Shown piece by piece: positions 1 through 7,105 of a stretch of 48,576 nucleotides of DNA (position 1 is its first letter; each line of letters opens with the position of its first letter). The position numbers were made by a program, and so were the translations under genes. A model generated the notes under the pieces. The model saw nothing but the letters and a program-made list of their open reading frames with translations. It did not search any database and was not told the DNA's origin. Origin of the DNA: a virus. The DNA lies in IMG/VR virus record IMGVR_UViG_3300027746_000027, positions 1 to 48,576 of that record; one strand, given 5' to 3'.

Positions 1-186
1 CCCCGCAAGAATGTTGCGAAACCTGAACAAAAATGCAAAAATTGCATAATGCAGCAGGGTGGGCCGGGTCGGCTGCTGCCGCCTAGGGTAACCGTTGCGA
101 TTCCCAAATGGCTTAGGGATGGTCTAAAATCAAAAAGCCAGGGCGCGGGAGCCCCTTCCACCTTGGTCACCACCACACCAACCGCC

Positions 187-957
187 ATGACAGAGCTTTC
201 TGGGCCCCTGGCCCCACCAAACCTGGGCGCTGTGATCACCAGCGCTGACATCGATAAGAAGGGCACGGGCAGCTACGCCGCCGACTACGTGAACTGGGCT
301 CGCACAGCCCAGCTTCTTCGTGAACACGCTCCGGGTTGGCAGTTCCACCTCCGCCCTACAGCCGATGGTCAGCACGTCTGGAGGGCCCCTAACGGCACCG
401 GTTACGTTGTCGGTTATTTCGAGGGCCCCGGTGGTGCCAGCACGCCGGACTTTCCCCAGGCGGTGATGGACAACCGCAATGCCGCGATCACCCTGGAGAA
501 GATCGACGCCAGGGATCTCACCGACACTCATCGCCGCTGCCTTTGCACCGCTGCCGCCGCCTCCTTCGGCCTGGCCTGGCAGCTCTGGGCCAAGGAGCCC
601 GTAGAAAATCCACACCGCGACGACGCTCCCGCCAGGTTAACCGCCAAGCAGCAACAGGTTGAACGAAGCAACGAAAATGCCCGCACCACCCAGGCGACTG
701 CGCTCAAGCGCTGCCAGGAAGCTGGCCTCACCCCCGCCGGACTGGTCGCCATGGCCCTGGAGCTGAGCAAGGGCGCCACGGCTGCCATCGGCGGCCTCTC
801 CCTTGAGATTCAGCGCAAGCTGGCCACCGCTGGCGTCTCCGATGCCTCGGTGAAGAAGTGGAACGCTGCCGGTGCTGCAGCGGCAGCCAACGATGCCGCT
901 GGCGCCGACGACAGCTCCGACTTGCCCGCCACCTGGGGCCTCGCCACCGCCGCCTGA
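187..957 (+). CDS. Single-strand annealing recombinase (Sak3/Erf-like)
   Basis: A 256-aa protein, probably the phage DNA annealing protein that pairs complementary single strands during recombination and concatemer formation. The N-terminal half has the GTGSYAADYVNWARTAQLL stretch followed by a W/Y-rich beta region. The motif DTHRRCLCTAAAASFGLAWQ near residue 125 resembles the R..C.KA.A..FGLG segment common to Sak/Erf-type annealing proteins. The C-terminus is Ala/Asp-rich and probably disordered. I chose the ATG at 187 because it follows a CACC-rich leader shared by many genes here; an in-frame ATG at 49 would add a poor, Pro/Arg-rich extension. It is followed directly by SSB and RusA, which supports a recombination role. 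The family assignment is by pattern only; it could be another annealing family (DUF1071 or ERF). Confidence 0.65.
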   Translation: MTELSGPLAPPNLGAVITSADIDKKGTGSYAADYVNWARTAQLLREHAPGWQFHLRPTADGQHVWRAPNGTGYVVGYFEGPGGASTPDFPQAVMDNRNAAITLEKIDARDLTDTHRRCLCTAAAASFGLAWQLWAKEPVENPHRDDAPARLTAKQQQVERSNENARTTQATALKRCQEAGLTPAGLVAMALELSKGATAAIGGLSLEIQRKLATAGVSDASVKKWNAAGAAAAANDAAGADDSSDLPATWGLATAA

Positions 958-1009
958 CTCCAAGGCCCGCCGGGAGCCCATCCCGGCATCACCATCACAT
1001 TCATTCCCC

Positions 1010-1387
1010 GTGGCCTCCCTCAACGTTTGCTCATTCACCGGTCGCGCTGGTCGTGACCCTGAAGTGCGCTACCTCGAATCTGGCTCTGTCGTGGCCAATC
1101 TCACCATTGCGGTGGATAACTGGAAACGCGATGCCGACCCCCTTTGGCTCAATCTGCAAATCTGGGGCAAGACCGCCCAGGTTGCTGCCGACTACGTGCG
1201 CAAGGGCGGCATGATTGCTGTCAGCGGTCAACTTGAAAGCGAAAGCTGGACTGACAAGTCCACGGGTGAAAAGCGCAGCAAAATGTTTCTGAACGTCAGG
1301 GAGCTCACTCTGCTCAGCAGCAAGCGAGACGACCAGGGCAGTGGTGGATACGGCGGCCCCGCCTCTGACGAAGAAGTGCCGTTCTGA
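1010..1387 (+). CDS. ssb: Single-stranded DNA-binding protein
   Basis: A 125-aa OB-fold SSB. Visible hallmarks are the N-terminal FTGRAGRDPEVRYLESG segment, then VANLTIAV, the W-L-N-L-Q-I-WGK strand and the YVRKGG..AVSGQLE strand with the WTDKSTGEK hairpin. It ends in DEEVPF, the acidic Phe-terminated tail that recruits SSB partners. The start is most likely the GTG at 1010, preceded by a CACCATCACATTC leader; the in-frame upstream ATG at 872 lies inside the preceding gene. The next ORF starts within the stop codon (TGATG), so the two are probably translationally coupled. It works with the annealing protein and RusA in phage recombination and replication. Confidence 0.93.
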   Translation: MASLNVCSFTGRAGRDPEVRYLESGSVVANLTIAVDNWKRDADPLWLNLQIWGKTAQVAADYVRKGGMIAVSGQLESESWTDKSTGEKRSKMFLNVRELTLLSSKRDDQGSGGYGGPASDEEVPF

Positions 1388-1647
1388 TGAAACCAAGCCA
1401 GCAAGACCCACCTGGTTACCGTGAAACCGTAAACGAAATTATGGCTACCGATTACGGATGGGCAGTGATCAACCCAAGGGGTGACATTGCTGTAGTACGT
1501 GTGTACGACTGGGATCTAGCCATCGAAGCAATGCCATATCGCTGGCTTAACACTCATCCATTGCAACCGACAAATCCAGGGGAGACCTTCGATCTTGCGG
1601 TTGAAACACGGAAAAAAGCAGGCAGGTTAATCAAGGAAATTGAATGA
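1387..1647 (+). CDS. Hypothetical protein in recombination operon
   Basis: An 86-aa protein of unknown function whose ATG overlaps the SSB stop codon and whose own stop overlaps the RusA start (ATGA). The sequence is well mixed, with Trp/Tyr residues (YGWAVINPRGDIAVVRVYDWD) and a likely alpha/beta fold. It has no membrane segment and no recognisable motif. Its tight coupling between ssb and rusA suggests a role in DNA metabolism, but this is context only. Base composition here is a little lower in GC than in the flanking genes. Confidence 0.75.
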   Translation: MKPSQQDPPGYRETVNEIMATDYGWAVINPRGDIAVVRVYDWDLAIEAMPYRWLNTHPLQPTNPGETFDLAVETRKKAGRLIKEIE

Positions 1648-2078
1648 CCGCCATCACCTTCCGAGTCGAGGGCATGGCGCCAGCACCGCAGGGCAGCAAG
1701 CGCCATCTTGGCCGGGGGGTGATGATCGAGTCCTGCCAGAACGTCAAGCCATGGCGGGCCCTGGTCACCAGCGCCGCCATCGCTACCGGGCTCCCGATCA
1801 TCCGGGGGCCCGTTTCTATGTCAGTGGTGTTCCTGTTCTTGCGCCCAAAGGGGCACTTCACCCCGAAGGGAATCCTGCGGGCTTCAGCCCCCGAGCATCA
1901 TGCGGTCAAGCCTGACGGGTCCAAGTTGCTGCGATCGACCGAGGATGCCCTGACTGGCTCCCTGTTGCAGGATGACGCCAGGATCGTCTCCTGCACCTGG
2001 CAGAAGCGGTACTGCGTGGGGGCGGAGAAACCGGGGGCATTGATCACCCTGATCCCCCTCCAAAAGCAAGGCCTCTGA
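1644..2078 (+). CDS. rusA: RusA-family Holliday junction resolvase
   Basis: A 144-aa protein matching the RusA fold: an N-terminal strand TFRVEGMAPAPQGSKR, a central hydrophobic strand (VSMSVVFLFLRP) followed by PKGHF, and the signature KPDGSKLLRSTEDALTGSLLQDDARIV. In the family this segment (KPDxDNLxKxxxDALxG...DD) carries the catalytic aspartates; the first Asp (KPD) and the DD pair are present, while the usual Asn is Lys here. It cleaves four-way junctions made during phage recombination. It overlaps the previous gene by 4 bp. A strong 12-bp hairpin begins at its stop codon. Confidence 0.88.
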   Translation: MTAITFRVEGMAPAPQGSKRHLGRGVMIESCQNVKPWRALVTSAAIATGLPIIRGPVSMSVVFLFLRPKGHFTPKGILRASAPEHHAVKPDGSKLLRSTEDALTGSLLQDDARIVSCTWQKRYCVGAEKPGALITLIPLQKQGL

Positions 2079-2099
2079 CGATCACGCCAGAGGCCTTGC
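2066..2099. terminator. Long hairpin at the rusA stop codon
   Basis: GCAAGGCCTCTG (2066-2077) pairs perfectly with CAGAGGCCTTGC (2088-2099) around a 10-nt loop. The stem includes the last codons and part of the stop of rusA. There is no T-run on the plus strand, but in the minus direction the stem is followed by TTTT. It may stabilise the mRNA 3' end or act as a weak terminator of the recombination operon. Confidence 0.6.
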
Positions 2100-2310
2100 C
2101 CACCACCACAGGCGACCGCCTGTAGTGCAATGGGAACCACCCCACTGCTTCCCCCATCTTACCAGTGAGCAAGGCTACGGAATGTGTCGATTCCGGTGGC
2201 GGTTGGGTGATCCAGGCGTTATGTTGTGGAGGTCGGAGCAATCCGATGCACCATTTCGACTTGCTGGAGAGGCCCTGAGAGGCCCCGGTCGGTCCCGCCA
2301 TCACCACACC

Positions 2311-2499
2311 ATGACCACCATTACCTGCGCCCTGTTCTGGGTGCTGACCCCGCTGATCGTCATCCTGGCCGTCCTGGCCTGGGCCACCGAGACCCAACCC
2401 GAGAGGATCCGCCGGTGGCACCGCGAGGGGCAAAGCCAACGGGCGATTGCTCAGCGGCTGGGGATCTCCCGGCACCGCGTCCGGGAGGTGCTGGTGTGA
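2311..2499 (+). CDS. Small membrane-anchored helix-turn-helix protein
   Basis: A 62-aa protein with two parts. Residues about 3-26 (ITCALFWVLTPLIVILAVLAW) form one hydrophobic membrane helix. Residues about 30-62 (ERIRRWHREGQSQRAIAQRL then GISRHRVREVLV) form a resolvase/transposase-type helix-turn-helix. The combination of a single transmembrane helix and a minimal DNA-binding HTH in so few residues is unusual. The start ATG at 2311 directly follows a CACCACACC leader. Function is unknown; it could be a membrane-tethered regulator or a membrane anchor for phage DNA. I see no paralogue in the window. Confidence 0.75.
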   Translation: MTTITCALFWVLTPLIVILAVLAWATETQPERIRRWHREGQSQRAIAQRLGISRHRVREVLV

Positions 2500-2502
2500 C
2501 GG

Positions 2503-2555
2503 ATTGTGAACAGGCGCACACCGGGAGGGGTAGGCCGTCACGGATGCGTTAAGGT
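2503..2555 (+). promoter_or_regulatory. Repeated early promoter/operator, copy 1
   Basis: ATTGTGAAC at 2503 lies exactly 47 nt upstream of a -10-like TAAGGT (2550-2555) in the context GTCACGGATGCGTTAAGGT. Two further copies (3149 and 18976) share both elements and the same 47-nt spacing. It drives the gene starting at 2601, and similarity to the copy at 3149 continues through the leader (GGAGAC..CCACCACCCACGA..CAGACATG). Confidence 0.6.
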
Positions 2556-2600
2556 ATTGGCATCGGGGGCGGAGACGTCCCCACCACCCACGAGTCAGAC

Positions 2601-2840
2601 ATGGCCACCGCAACCCTCCCCTCCATCGCTCACAAGATTGAAGCCCAAATCCTCAAGGGATGCGGCGCAACCGTTGAATGGACTTTCCGCTCTGGAGAGC
2701 AATTCACCATCAGCGGCGAATGCGTTTCCGTCAACCGCGCAGTGCTTTTCTGCATTGAGCACGGTCTTTGCCGGATTGAAGACGACACGGTTTACGACGA
2801 AGAGCTGGACATGAGCTTTGCCTACATGAAGGCCGCCTGA
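2601..2840 (+). CDS. Hypothetical small early protein
   Basis: A 79-aa protein of unknown function. It has an N-terminal helix (LPSIAHKIEAQILKGCGATVE), a beta-rich middle (WTFRSGEQFTISGECVSVNRA) and an acidic C-terminus. It contains three cysteines but no paired CxxC motif. Its ATG follows a leader almost identical to that of the gene at 3245, and both have the same promoter element, so the two are probably co-regulated early genes. Confidence 0.75.
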   Translation: MATATLPSIAHKIEAQILKGCGATVEWTFRSGEQFTISGECVSVNRAVLFCIEHGLCRIEDDTVYDEELDMSFAYMKAA

Positions 2841-2897
2841 CCCCCACGGCCCGCCGGGGCCTACCCGGCAACTCATCCATCCCACCACCGCCGACCG

Positions 2898-3155
2898 ATG
2901 CCCGCTGCAACCACCGCCGGGCCCGCACCCATGCCTGACCCCACCGCCGCCGAGCGCAGCCGTCGCTACCGAGAGCGCCTCGCGGGGCGTCTCCCCCCGG
3001 CGGAGCGGCCCAGCTGCCAGAGCTGCGGCCGGCTCCACACCGGCATTCATGGCGCGCTCTGCTCCCGCTGCTGGCAGTCAGGCACCCCAGAGGGCAGGGC
3101 CGACCTAGCAGCACGGGTGCGGAAATCCCAGAGACGCAAGCGTAACGGATTGTGA
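2898..3155 (+). CDS. Small zinc-ribbon protein (paralogue of the 19740 gene)
   Basis: An 85-aa basic protein with a four-cysteine zinc-ribbon: CQSCGRLHTGIHGALCSRCW (C-x2-C, then C-x2-C). An Arg-rich N-terminal helix (AAERSRRYRERLAGRLPP) and a basic tail flank it. The protein encoded at 19740-19982 has the same layout (PxxERxRRxRxRxAGxLPP, then C..C..LHTGxHGxxCSRCW), so these are diverged paralogues in distant parts of the genome. The start may be ATG 2898 (after a CCACCACC leader) or ATG 2931, which matches the paralogue's start better. Function unknown; nucleic-acid binding is plausible from the charge and Zn motif. Confidence 0.72.
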   Translation: MPAATTAGPAPMPDPTAAERSRRYRERLAGRLPPAERPSCQSCGRLHTGIHGALCSRCWQSGTPEGRADLAARVRKSQRRKRNGL

Positions 3156-3201
3156 ACTGGTCAGCGCTGGGGGTGCCATGCCGTCACGGGTGCGTTAAGA
3201 T
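3149..3201 (+). promoter_or_regulatory. Repeated early promoter/operator, copy 2
   Basis: ATTGTGAAC at 3149 and a -10-like TAAGAT at 3196, again 47 nt apart, within GTCACGGGTGCGTTAAGATG. It overlaps the end of the preceding gene and drives the gene at 3245. See copies at 2503 and 18976. Confidence 0.6.
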
Positions 3202-3244
3202 GAGTGCATCGGAGGGGAGACCTTCCACCACCCACGAACCAGAC

Positions 3245-3475
3245 ATGACCAGCTTCACTCTTGAGCGCGGCGAAACCCAGCTCCTCCCCGCCGCCCGTTG
3301 CACCTTCAATCCGTACACCTCGGAGTCCGGCAAGAAGTGGGTTGAGGTGACCATGCTTCATCTGACAAACATGGGATGGGGCGGCACGATGGGCAAGGGT
3401 GACGGCATTATGACCGTCAAGCACGCCAGAGAGTTCTACGGCCGCCTGCTAGGCAGGGGATTCACCGCCGCCTGA
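3245..3475 (+). CDS. Hypothetical small early protein
   Basis: A 76-aa protein of unknown function: beta-rich N-terminus (FTLERGETQLLPAARCTF), a central KKWVEVTMLHLTN strand, a Gly-rich turn, and a C-terminal helix VKHAREFYGRLLGRGF. No membrane segment. The ATG follows the leader CCACCACCCACGAACCAGAC, nearly the same as before the gene at 2601. A canonical terminator follows 9 nt after the stop, so this is the last gene of the first plus-strand block. Confidence 0.75.
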   Translation: MTSFTLERGETQLLPAARCTFNPYTSESGKKWVEVTMLHLTNMGWGGTMGKGDGIMTVKHAREFYGRLLGRGFTAA

Positions 3476-3483
3476 CCCTCACC

Positions 3484-3508
3484 GCCCCCGCTCAGTCGGG
3501 GGCTTTTT
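3484..3508 (+). terminator. Rho-independent terminator
   Basis: GCCCCCG (3484-3490) pairs with CGGGGGC (3497-3503) around a 6-nt loop, followed by TTTTT. It closes the early plus-strand block. Confidence 0.88.
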
Positions 3509-3530
3509 CATGCCCTAGGCTGCCCCCCGC

Positions 3531-3609
3531 CCGGTCGGCCCATCATCCGTAAGGGGGGCGCCGTGGGTGCTTCTCGTGGGGGCACCCTGCAACGGTATCG
3601 AAGGCCGGG
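3531..3609. ncRNA. Repeated structured intergenic element, copy B
   Basis: A 79-bp element starting CCGGTCGG, with ATCCGTAAGG, a hairpin GGGTGC(3565-3570)/GCACCC(3582-3587), then ACGGTATCGAAGGCCGGG. A second copy lies at 6731-6811. The hairpin position is shared but the stem sequence differs in a way that keeps pairing, which suggests a conserved RNA structure. Function unknown; no open reading frame explains it. Confidence 0.45.
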
Positions 3610-3669
3610 CCACCATTCTTTAGATTAAGTCCAGGAATTGTGCCCCAGTGTCGGCACCAACCCCGGTGC

Positions 3670-3690
3670 AAAAGGGGGCCCGCCGCCCCC
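3670..3690 (-). terminator. Rho-independent terminator (minus strand)
   Basis: Reading the minus strand, GGGGGC (3690-3685) pairs with GCCCCC (3679-3674) around a 5-nt loop and is followed by TTTT (3673-3670). It lies just past the stop of the minus-strand gene 3711-4256. Confidence 0.75.
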
Positions 3691-3710
3691 TCCCGTTCTC
3701 TGTAACAGTT

Positions 3711-4256
3711 TCACCTGACTCGCTGCGGTTCCTTCTCCCATGTGCTAGTGAGCTGACCGTTCGTCAGCGCCTCGTGGGCTTCATCCAGCTCCCCCAGGGC
3801 CACCCCCAGGGCGATCATTGACCTGCGGTCCATCATCCGCTGGGCACGCAACTTCAACCCCTCGATCTTCCGGCGGGCCTCCACCACCAGGCCCACAGCC
3901 TCCTGCACCTCCCGCGCCATCGGGTCGAAGCGCTCCACCACCGGGGCAACCGGCGCCTCGCTCACAGGGCGCACCGCCGCCACCCGGGGTTCAGCTGGGG
4001 CAGTGGGCACTACCCGCACCACCCGGATCAACGTGCTGGCCTGGTGCTCGCGCCACTGCTCAGCGGCCACCGGATCGCGCCACTCAAACGCAGGATGTAG
4101 CGGGGCCCCCTCGGGGCGAGCTTCGTCCACCACCACATCGGGGCGGAGCGTGCCATCACGCCGCCGGATGCGGTCTAGTTCGCTGCCTGCAGTCTGGGCA
4201 TCAACGCCTAGCTCCTGCTCGGCATCGTCGGTTCTGAAAACGTACTCAGTCGTCAT
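3711..4256 (-). CDS. Conserved phage protein, unknown function (PLHPxFEW type)
   Basis: A 181-aa protein. The segment DGTLRPDVVVDEARPEGAPL, then HPAFEWRDPVAAEQWREHQA and STLIRVVRV, matches a phage family I recognise by pattern (PLHP.FEW...AA..WR..QA..LIR). The middle is Pro/Val/Ala-rich and probably flexible. The C-terminal half is a helical, heptad-like region (EVQEAVGLVVEARRKIEGLK). The start is taken at ATG 4256; a longer reading to 4424 runs into the 5-bp repeat tract and is unlikely. It is on the minus strand with its own terminator and the repeat tract upstream. Function not known. Confidence 0.72.
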   Translation of the reverse strand: MTTEYVFRTDDAEQELGVDAQTAGSELDRIRRRDGTLRPDVVVDEARPEGAPLHPAFEWRDPVAAEQWREHQASTLIRVVRVVPTAPAEPRVAAVRPVSEAPVAPVVERFDPMAREVQEAVGLVVEARRKIEGLKLRAQRMMDRRSMIALGVALGELDEAHEALTNGQLTSTWEKEPQRVR

Positions 4257-4364
4257 GTGTCTGGGTTGTTGGGATAGGAAATTGGGAGGCCCAATCAGGC
4301 CTCCATTCTGCTGTGGATTGGAAACGGCAACAATGCCGGCCGCATCAAGCCTTCGAGGCCCGGT

Positions 4365-4860
4365 CACGCCTTGCCTGCCGCGCCAGTTCATACTTTCGTA
4401 TCCAGTCCGCTCCTCGCCTGCCATGCCGTTTAATCCCGCGCAATCTCGTGCAATCCCGTGCTCTCAACGTTCCTTACCTCGCCACGCCGTGCCAGCCGTG
4501 CCATTCCGTGCCTTTCACTAGCCCGACCACGCCTAGCCAGCCGTGCCTTACCTCGCTCCGCTTCGCCCACCTCGCCTAACCAGCAACGCCAAACCAGTGC
4601 TTCCACTGGAGGCCACGCCTTGCCTGCCGCGAACAACGATTCCAGAGCTGACCTGGCCGTGCCTTCCGAAGCCATGCCTGCCTATCCCTGCGTTGACTTG
4701 CCCTGCCAAGGGTAGCCATGCCTGCCACGCCCTCCCGGCTTGGCCGTTCCGACCTGTCCGGGCCATGCCTGCCAATCCGATCCTCGCCAATGCTCCGGGC
4801 CATGCCTGCGAACCCTTACCACTCCGCTCGTTGCCTAGCCCAGTCCATGGCAGCAGTTGC
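4365..4860 (-). repeat. Degenerate 5-bp periodic repeat tract
   Basis: The 628 bases between the two minus-strand genes (4257-4884) hold no convincing gene. Most of it is a degenerate pentamer array: on the minus strand GGMNN units (GGCAT, GGCAG, GATTG, GATCG, GGCGA), on the plus strand runs such as CCATGCCTGCCAATCCGATC. The phase is interrupted by single-base slips but returns for nearly 500 bp. Translation in any minus frame gives artificial ARQGxAW-like strings. Function unknown; RNA-level roles or recombination-linked spacing are possible. Confidence 0.75.
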
Positions 4861-4884
4861 CACCATGGCCCCATGATCTGATCG

Positions 4885-5532
4885 TTAGACGATCTCAAAC
4901 AAACCAAACCCGAGCCCTGCGCTGGCTTTGCTATCGGGCCGCCCCTCGCCAATGCCGACCTGGAGCCCCACGCGGCTGATCAGGTTCACCACATCGCTGG
5001 AGCTGAGCATCCCCGCGTCGTAGCGAATCCTCAGGATGGCAGCCCACTCCCGGTACATCGGACGGCAGCGCAGATCAACCACGCCTGTAGCGTTCCGGGT
5101 TGGGGCTACCCACTGCTCAGCTTCCCCCTCGGACAGGCGCACCAGGGGGGCACCGTCTACCCGATCGAAGCCGTCAGCCAACACGCAGAAGGCGAGCTTG
5201 GCATGGGTCATCTTGTAGCCCACAGCCCGGCAGGCACTGATGGCGCCATTGCGGAAGGCGGCAGCGTGAATGCCCTCCCAGCCCTCGTTGCTGACGTGTT
5301 TGGCGTTCTCAAACAGGGCATCGAAATCTTTCGGCTCCCGCGTCTTTTTGCTCTTGGCGGCGGAACCTGCCTCCTGCGTGGCCCGCATCATCTCGATCGC
5401 TTTCGCTGAGAAGCGGTTGACGACCAAGGGGCTGGTGCCTCGGATGTTGATCTCCAGGAACCGGAAATCCGGCGCCTTGATGCTGATGGCCTCTTCCGGG
5501 GCCTGGGCCTTGGCCTTGCTGGCGGTCGCCAT
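4885..5532 (-). CDS. Conserved phage protein, unknown function (GEGRPxxxxGxGFG tail)
   Basis: A 215-aa protein. It has an N-terminal FRFLEINIRGTSPLVVNRFS strand region, a Lys-rich helical insert, a middle with WEGIHAAAFRNGAISACRAV, and a Gly-rich C-terminus QVGIGEGRPDSKASAGLGFG followed by LFEIV. The layout (short beta strands, glycine-rich end) loosely recalls RNA-recognition/RAMP-like folds, but I would not assign that. It sits among DNA recombination genes, and families of this look occur near phage annealing proteins. The start ATG at 5532 follows CACCACC; an in-frame ATG at 5583 is less likely. It is divergent from the coiled-coil gene at 5653. Confidence 0.72.
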   Translation of the reverse strand: MATASKAKAQAPEEAISIKAPDFRFLEINIRGTSPLVVNRFSAKAIEMMRATQEAGSAAKSKKTREPKDFDALFENAKHVSNEGWEGIHAAAFRNGAISACRAVGYKMTHAKLAFCVLADGFDRVDGAPLVRLSEGEAEQWVAPTRNATGVVDLRCRPMYREWAAILRIRYDAGMLSSSDVVNLISRVGLQVGIGEGRPDSKASAGLGFGLFEIV

Positions 5533-5652
5533 GGTGGTGCTCTCGATTGTTGGAACAGGAGAGCCGTGCCGTGCCTGCCGCATCGTGCTGTAAGCCGTTG
5601 CGGTTTCAAAATGGTATCGTACCTAGTGTCGATGCGAAACCACACCACCACC

Positions 5653-6720
5653 ATGACCGCCACCACTAAGGCGCCTGCTGCCACGGAGGTCACCACCCCT
5701 CCGCAAGTTGCCATCGTCCCGGCCGATAACGAGGCCGTCGCCATCTCCCGCTGGGAGGCCATTGCCAACGACATCGCGATCGCTGGGCAAACGGCACCCA
5801 CCAAGACATTCGACTACCACGACAAATGGGACAACAAGCGGGCCCGCTCCTGGGTCCATGAACTCCGTCAGCTCAAGGGCAGAATCGAGCGAGCCCGGAA
5901 GGACGCCAAGGCTGTTCACCTGCAGCGCGGCAAGGCCGTTGACGAAACCGCCAAGACCCTGGAGGCAGCCGTTCAAGGCCTGATTGAGCCCCACGAAACG
6001 GCCATCAAGGCGATCGAAGCCGAGGAGCAGGCCCGCGTGGATGCCCACCGCGCTGTGCTCGATCGCATTGCCGCCCTGGCAGAGGAGATCACCACTGCGG
6101 CTGAGGCTGAGGCCAGCTTGGCTGAGCTGCTGGCGATCGACACCTCCGGCCTTGAGGAGTTTGCCCAGGCCGGTGTCAACCGTCAGGCCGAGGCCATTGA
6201 GCGGCTTGAGTTCCTGCGAGACACCCTTGCTGCTCAGGAAGCGGAGCGCATTGAGCTGGAGGCCCTGCGCGCCGAGAAGGCCGCCCGGGAAGAGGCCGAG
6301 CGCATTGAGCGGATCCGACAGGAAGCGGTAGAGGCTGATCGACTGGCCCGTGAAGCCGAAACCAAGCGCCAGCGCCTTGCTGCTGAGGATCAGGCACGCA
6401 AGGAACAGGAAACAATCGCCGCCCGAGAAGCCCAGGCCTTGGCCCAGGTGGAGGCGGCCCGCCTTGCGCAACAGGAGGCCGAGCGCCTGCTTGAGGAGGC
6501 AGCCGCTCGGGAGGAGGCACGCATCAGGCAGCAGGCCGAGATGGAGGCAGAGCGGCGGAAGGCGGCTGCCAGGGCCGAGGAGGCAAGGCAGCAGCGCCGC
6601 GCCGCCTTTGTGGCTGCTCTCACCAAGACACTGGCCGCCATGGACCCAGGTGCCGCTGCTGTCGCCATTGCTGATGGCCAGCTGCACCCGGCGGTTCAGG
6701 TTGATTGGTCCGAGATTTAG
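5653..6720 (+). CDS. Long coiled-coil phage protein next to recombination genes
   Basis: A 355-aa protein. After a Thr/Pro/Ala-rich N-terminus comes a conserved-looking block (YHDKWDNKRARSWVHELRQL, then KGRIERARKDAKAVHLQRGK) and a segment LIEPHETAIKAIEAEEQARV. Residues about 190-330 are almost pure Glu/Ala/Arg coiled coil (EEAERIERIRQEAVEADRLA and similar). The N-terminal block resembles a family commonly located beside phage RecT/annealing proteins and exonucleases. I infer an accessory recombination or nucleoid role; no catalytic motif is visible. ATG 5653 follows CACACCACCACC, the leader seen at other early genes. The opposite strand carries a long spurious Leu/Gly-rich ORF that is a shadow of the repeats. 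Confidence 0.8.
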   Translation: MTATTKAPAATEVTTPPQVAIVPADNEAVAISRWEAIANDIAIAGQTAPTKTFDYHDKWDNKRARSWVHELRQLKGRIERARKDAKAVHLQRGKAVDETAKTLEAAVQGLIEPHETAIKAIEAEEQARVDAHRAVLDRIAALAEEITTAAEAEASLAELLAIDTSGLEEFAQAGVNRQAEAIERLEFLRDTLAAQEAERIELEALRAEKAAREEAERIERIRQEAVEADRLAREAETKRQRLAAEDQARKEQETIAAREAQALAQVEAARLAQQEAERLLEEAAAREEARIRQQAEMEAERRKAAARAEEARQQRRAAFVAALTKTLAAMDPGAAAVAIADGQLHPAVQVDWSEI

Positions 6721-6730
6721 CCTGGCGCTG

Positions 6731-6811
6731 CCGGGTCGGTCTCATCCGTAAGGACGGACGCGGTGAGCGGGTTTCTAGGTGGCCTGCTCTGAAACCGTAT
6801 CGGAGGCCCGG
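6731..6811. ncRNA. Repeated structured intergenic element, copy A
   Basis: An 81-bp relative of the element at 3531-3609: CCGGGTCGG, ATCCGTAAGGACGGA (a small hairpin), a second hairpin GGTTTC(6770-6775)/GAAACC(6791-6796), and CCGTATCGGAGGCCCGG. It lies directly after the coiled-coil gene and before the gene at 6911. Possible small RNA, processing site or terminator-like element; function unknown. Confidence 0.45.
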
Positions 6812-6910
6812 TTTCAACCGGTTAGGGCTGGCCCATGGCTGGCCCTTTCCCATGGAGGTATGATTTTGATGCTCGGCAGCGATGTCGGGTAACCACCAGT
6901 TGAATTCACC

Positions 6911-7102
6911 ATGAAAACCCTGGCCATGATGCCCGCCTCCCCAGGCGGGTCTCCTTTCGCGTCCGATGTTGAGCGTGCCCTGTGGGAGCTTGGCTACCCC
7001 AACGATTTCGACACTGAAGCCGAGGCCCGCGCCGCCATCGCGGAGCTGTGCGCCACTTCTCCGGCCTTCCTGGCTGCCACCTTCACCTTTGTGGAGGCCT
7101 GA
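6911..7102 (+). CDS. Hypothetical small protein upstream of KilA-N gene
   Basis: A 63-aa, Ala-rich, mildly acidic helical protein (SDVERALWELGYPNDFDTEA, then EARAAIAELCATSP) with no recognised motif. The ATG follows AATTCACC and lies 3 nt upstream of the KilA-N start region, so the two are co-transcribed. A TATGAT at 6856 upstream could serve as a -10 element. Function unknown. Confidence 0.65.
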   Translation: MKTLAMMPASPGGSPFASDVERALWELGYPNDFDTEAEARAAIAELCATSPAFLAATFTFVEA

Positions 7103-7105
7103 GCC

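Noticed and set aside
4430-4952. Several ORFs on both strands over the 5-bp repeat tract
   Set aside because: Their proteins are artificial periodic strings (ARQG/GRHG-like) produced by the pentamer repeats in every frame.
4885-5532. Cas7/RAMP-like protein
   Set aside because: The Gly-rich C-terminus is suggestive, but there is no other CRISPR component and no clear RNA-recognition motif; left as unknown.
5623-6687. A 354-aa minus-strand ORF rich in Leu and Gly
   Set aside because: It is the antisense shadow of the Glu/Ala/Arg coiled-coil gene; the composition is explained by reversed GAG/GCC codons, and it has no start signals.
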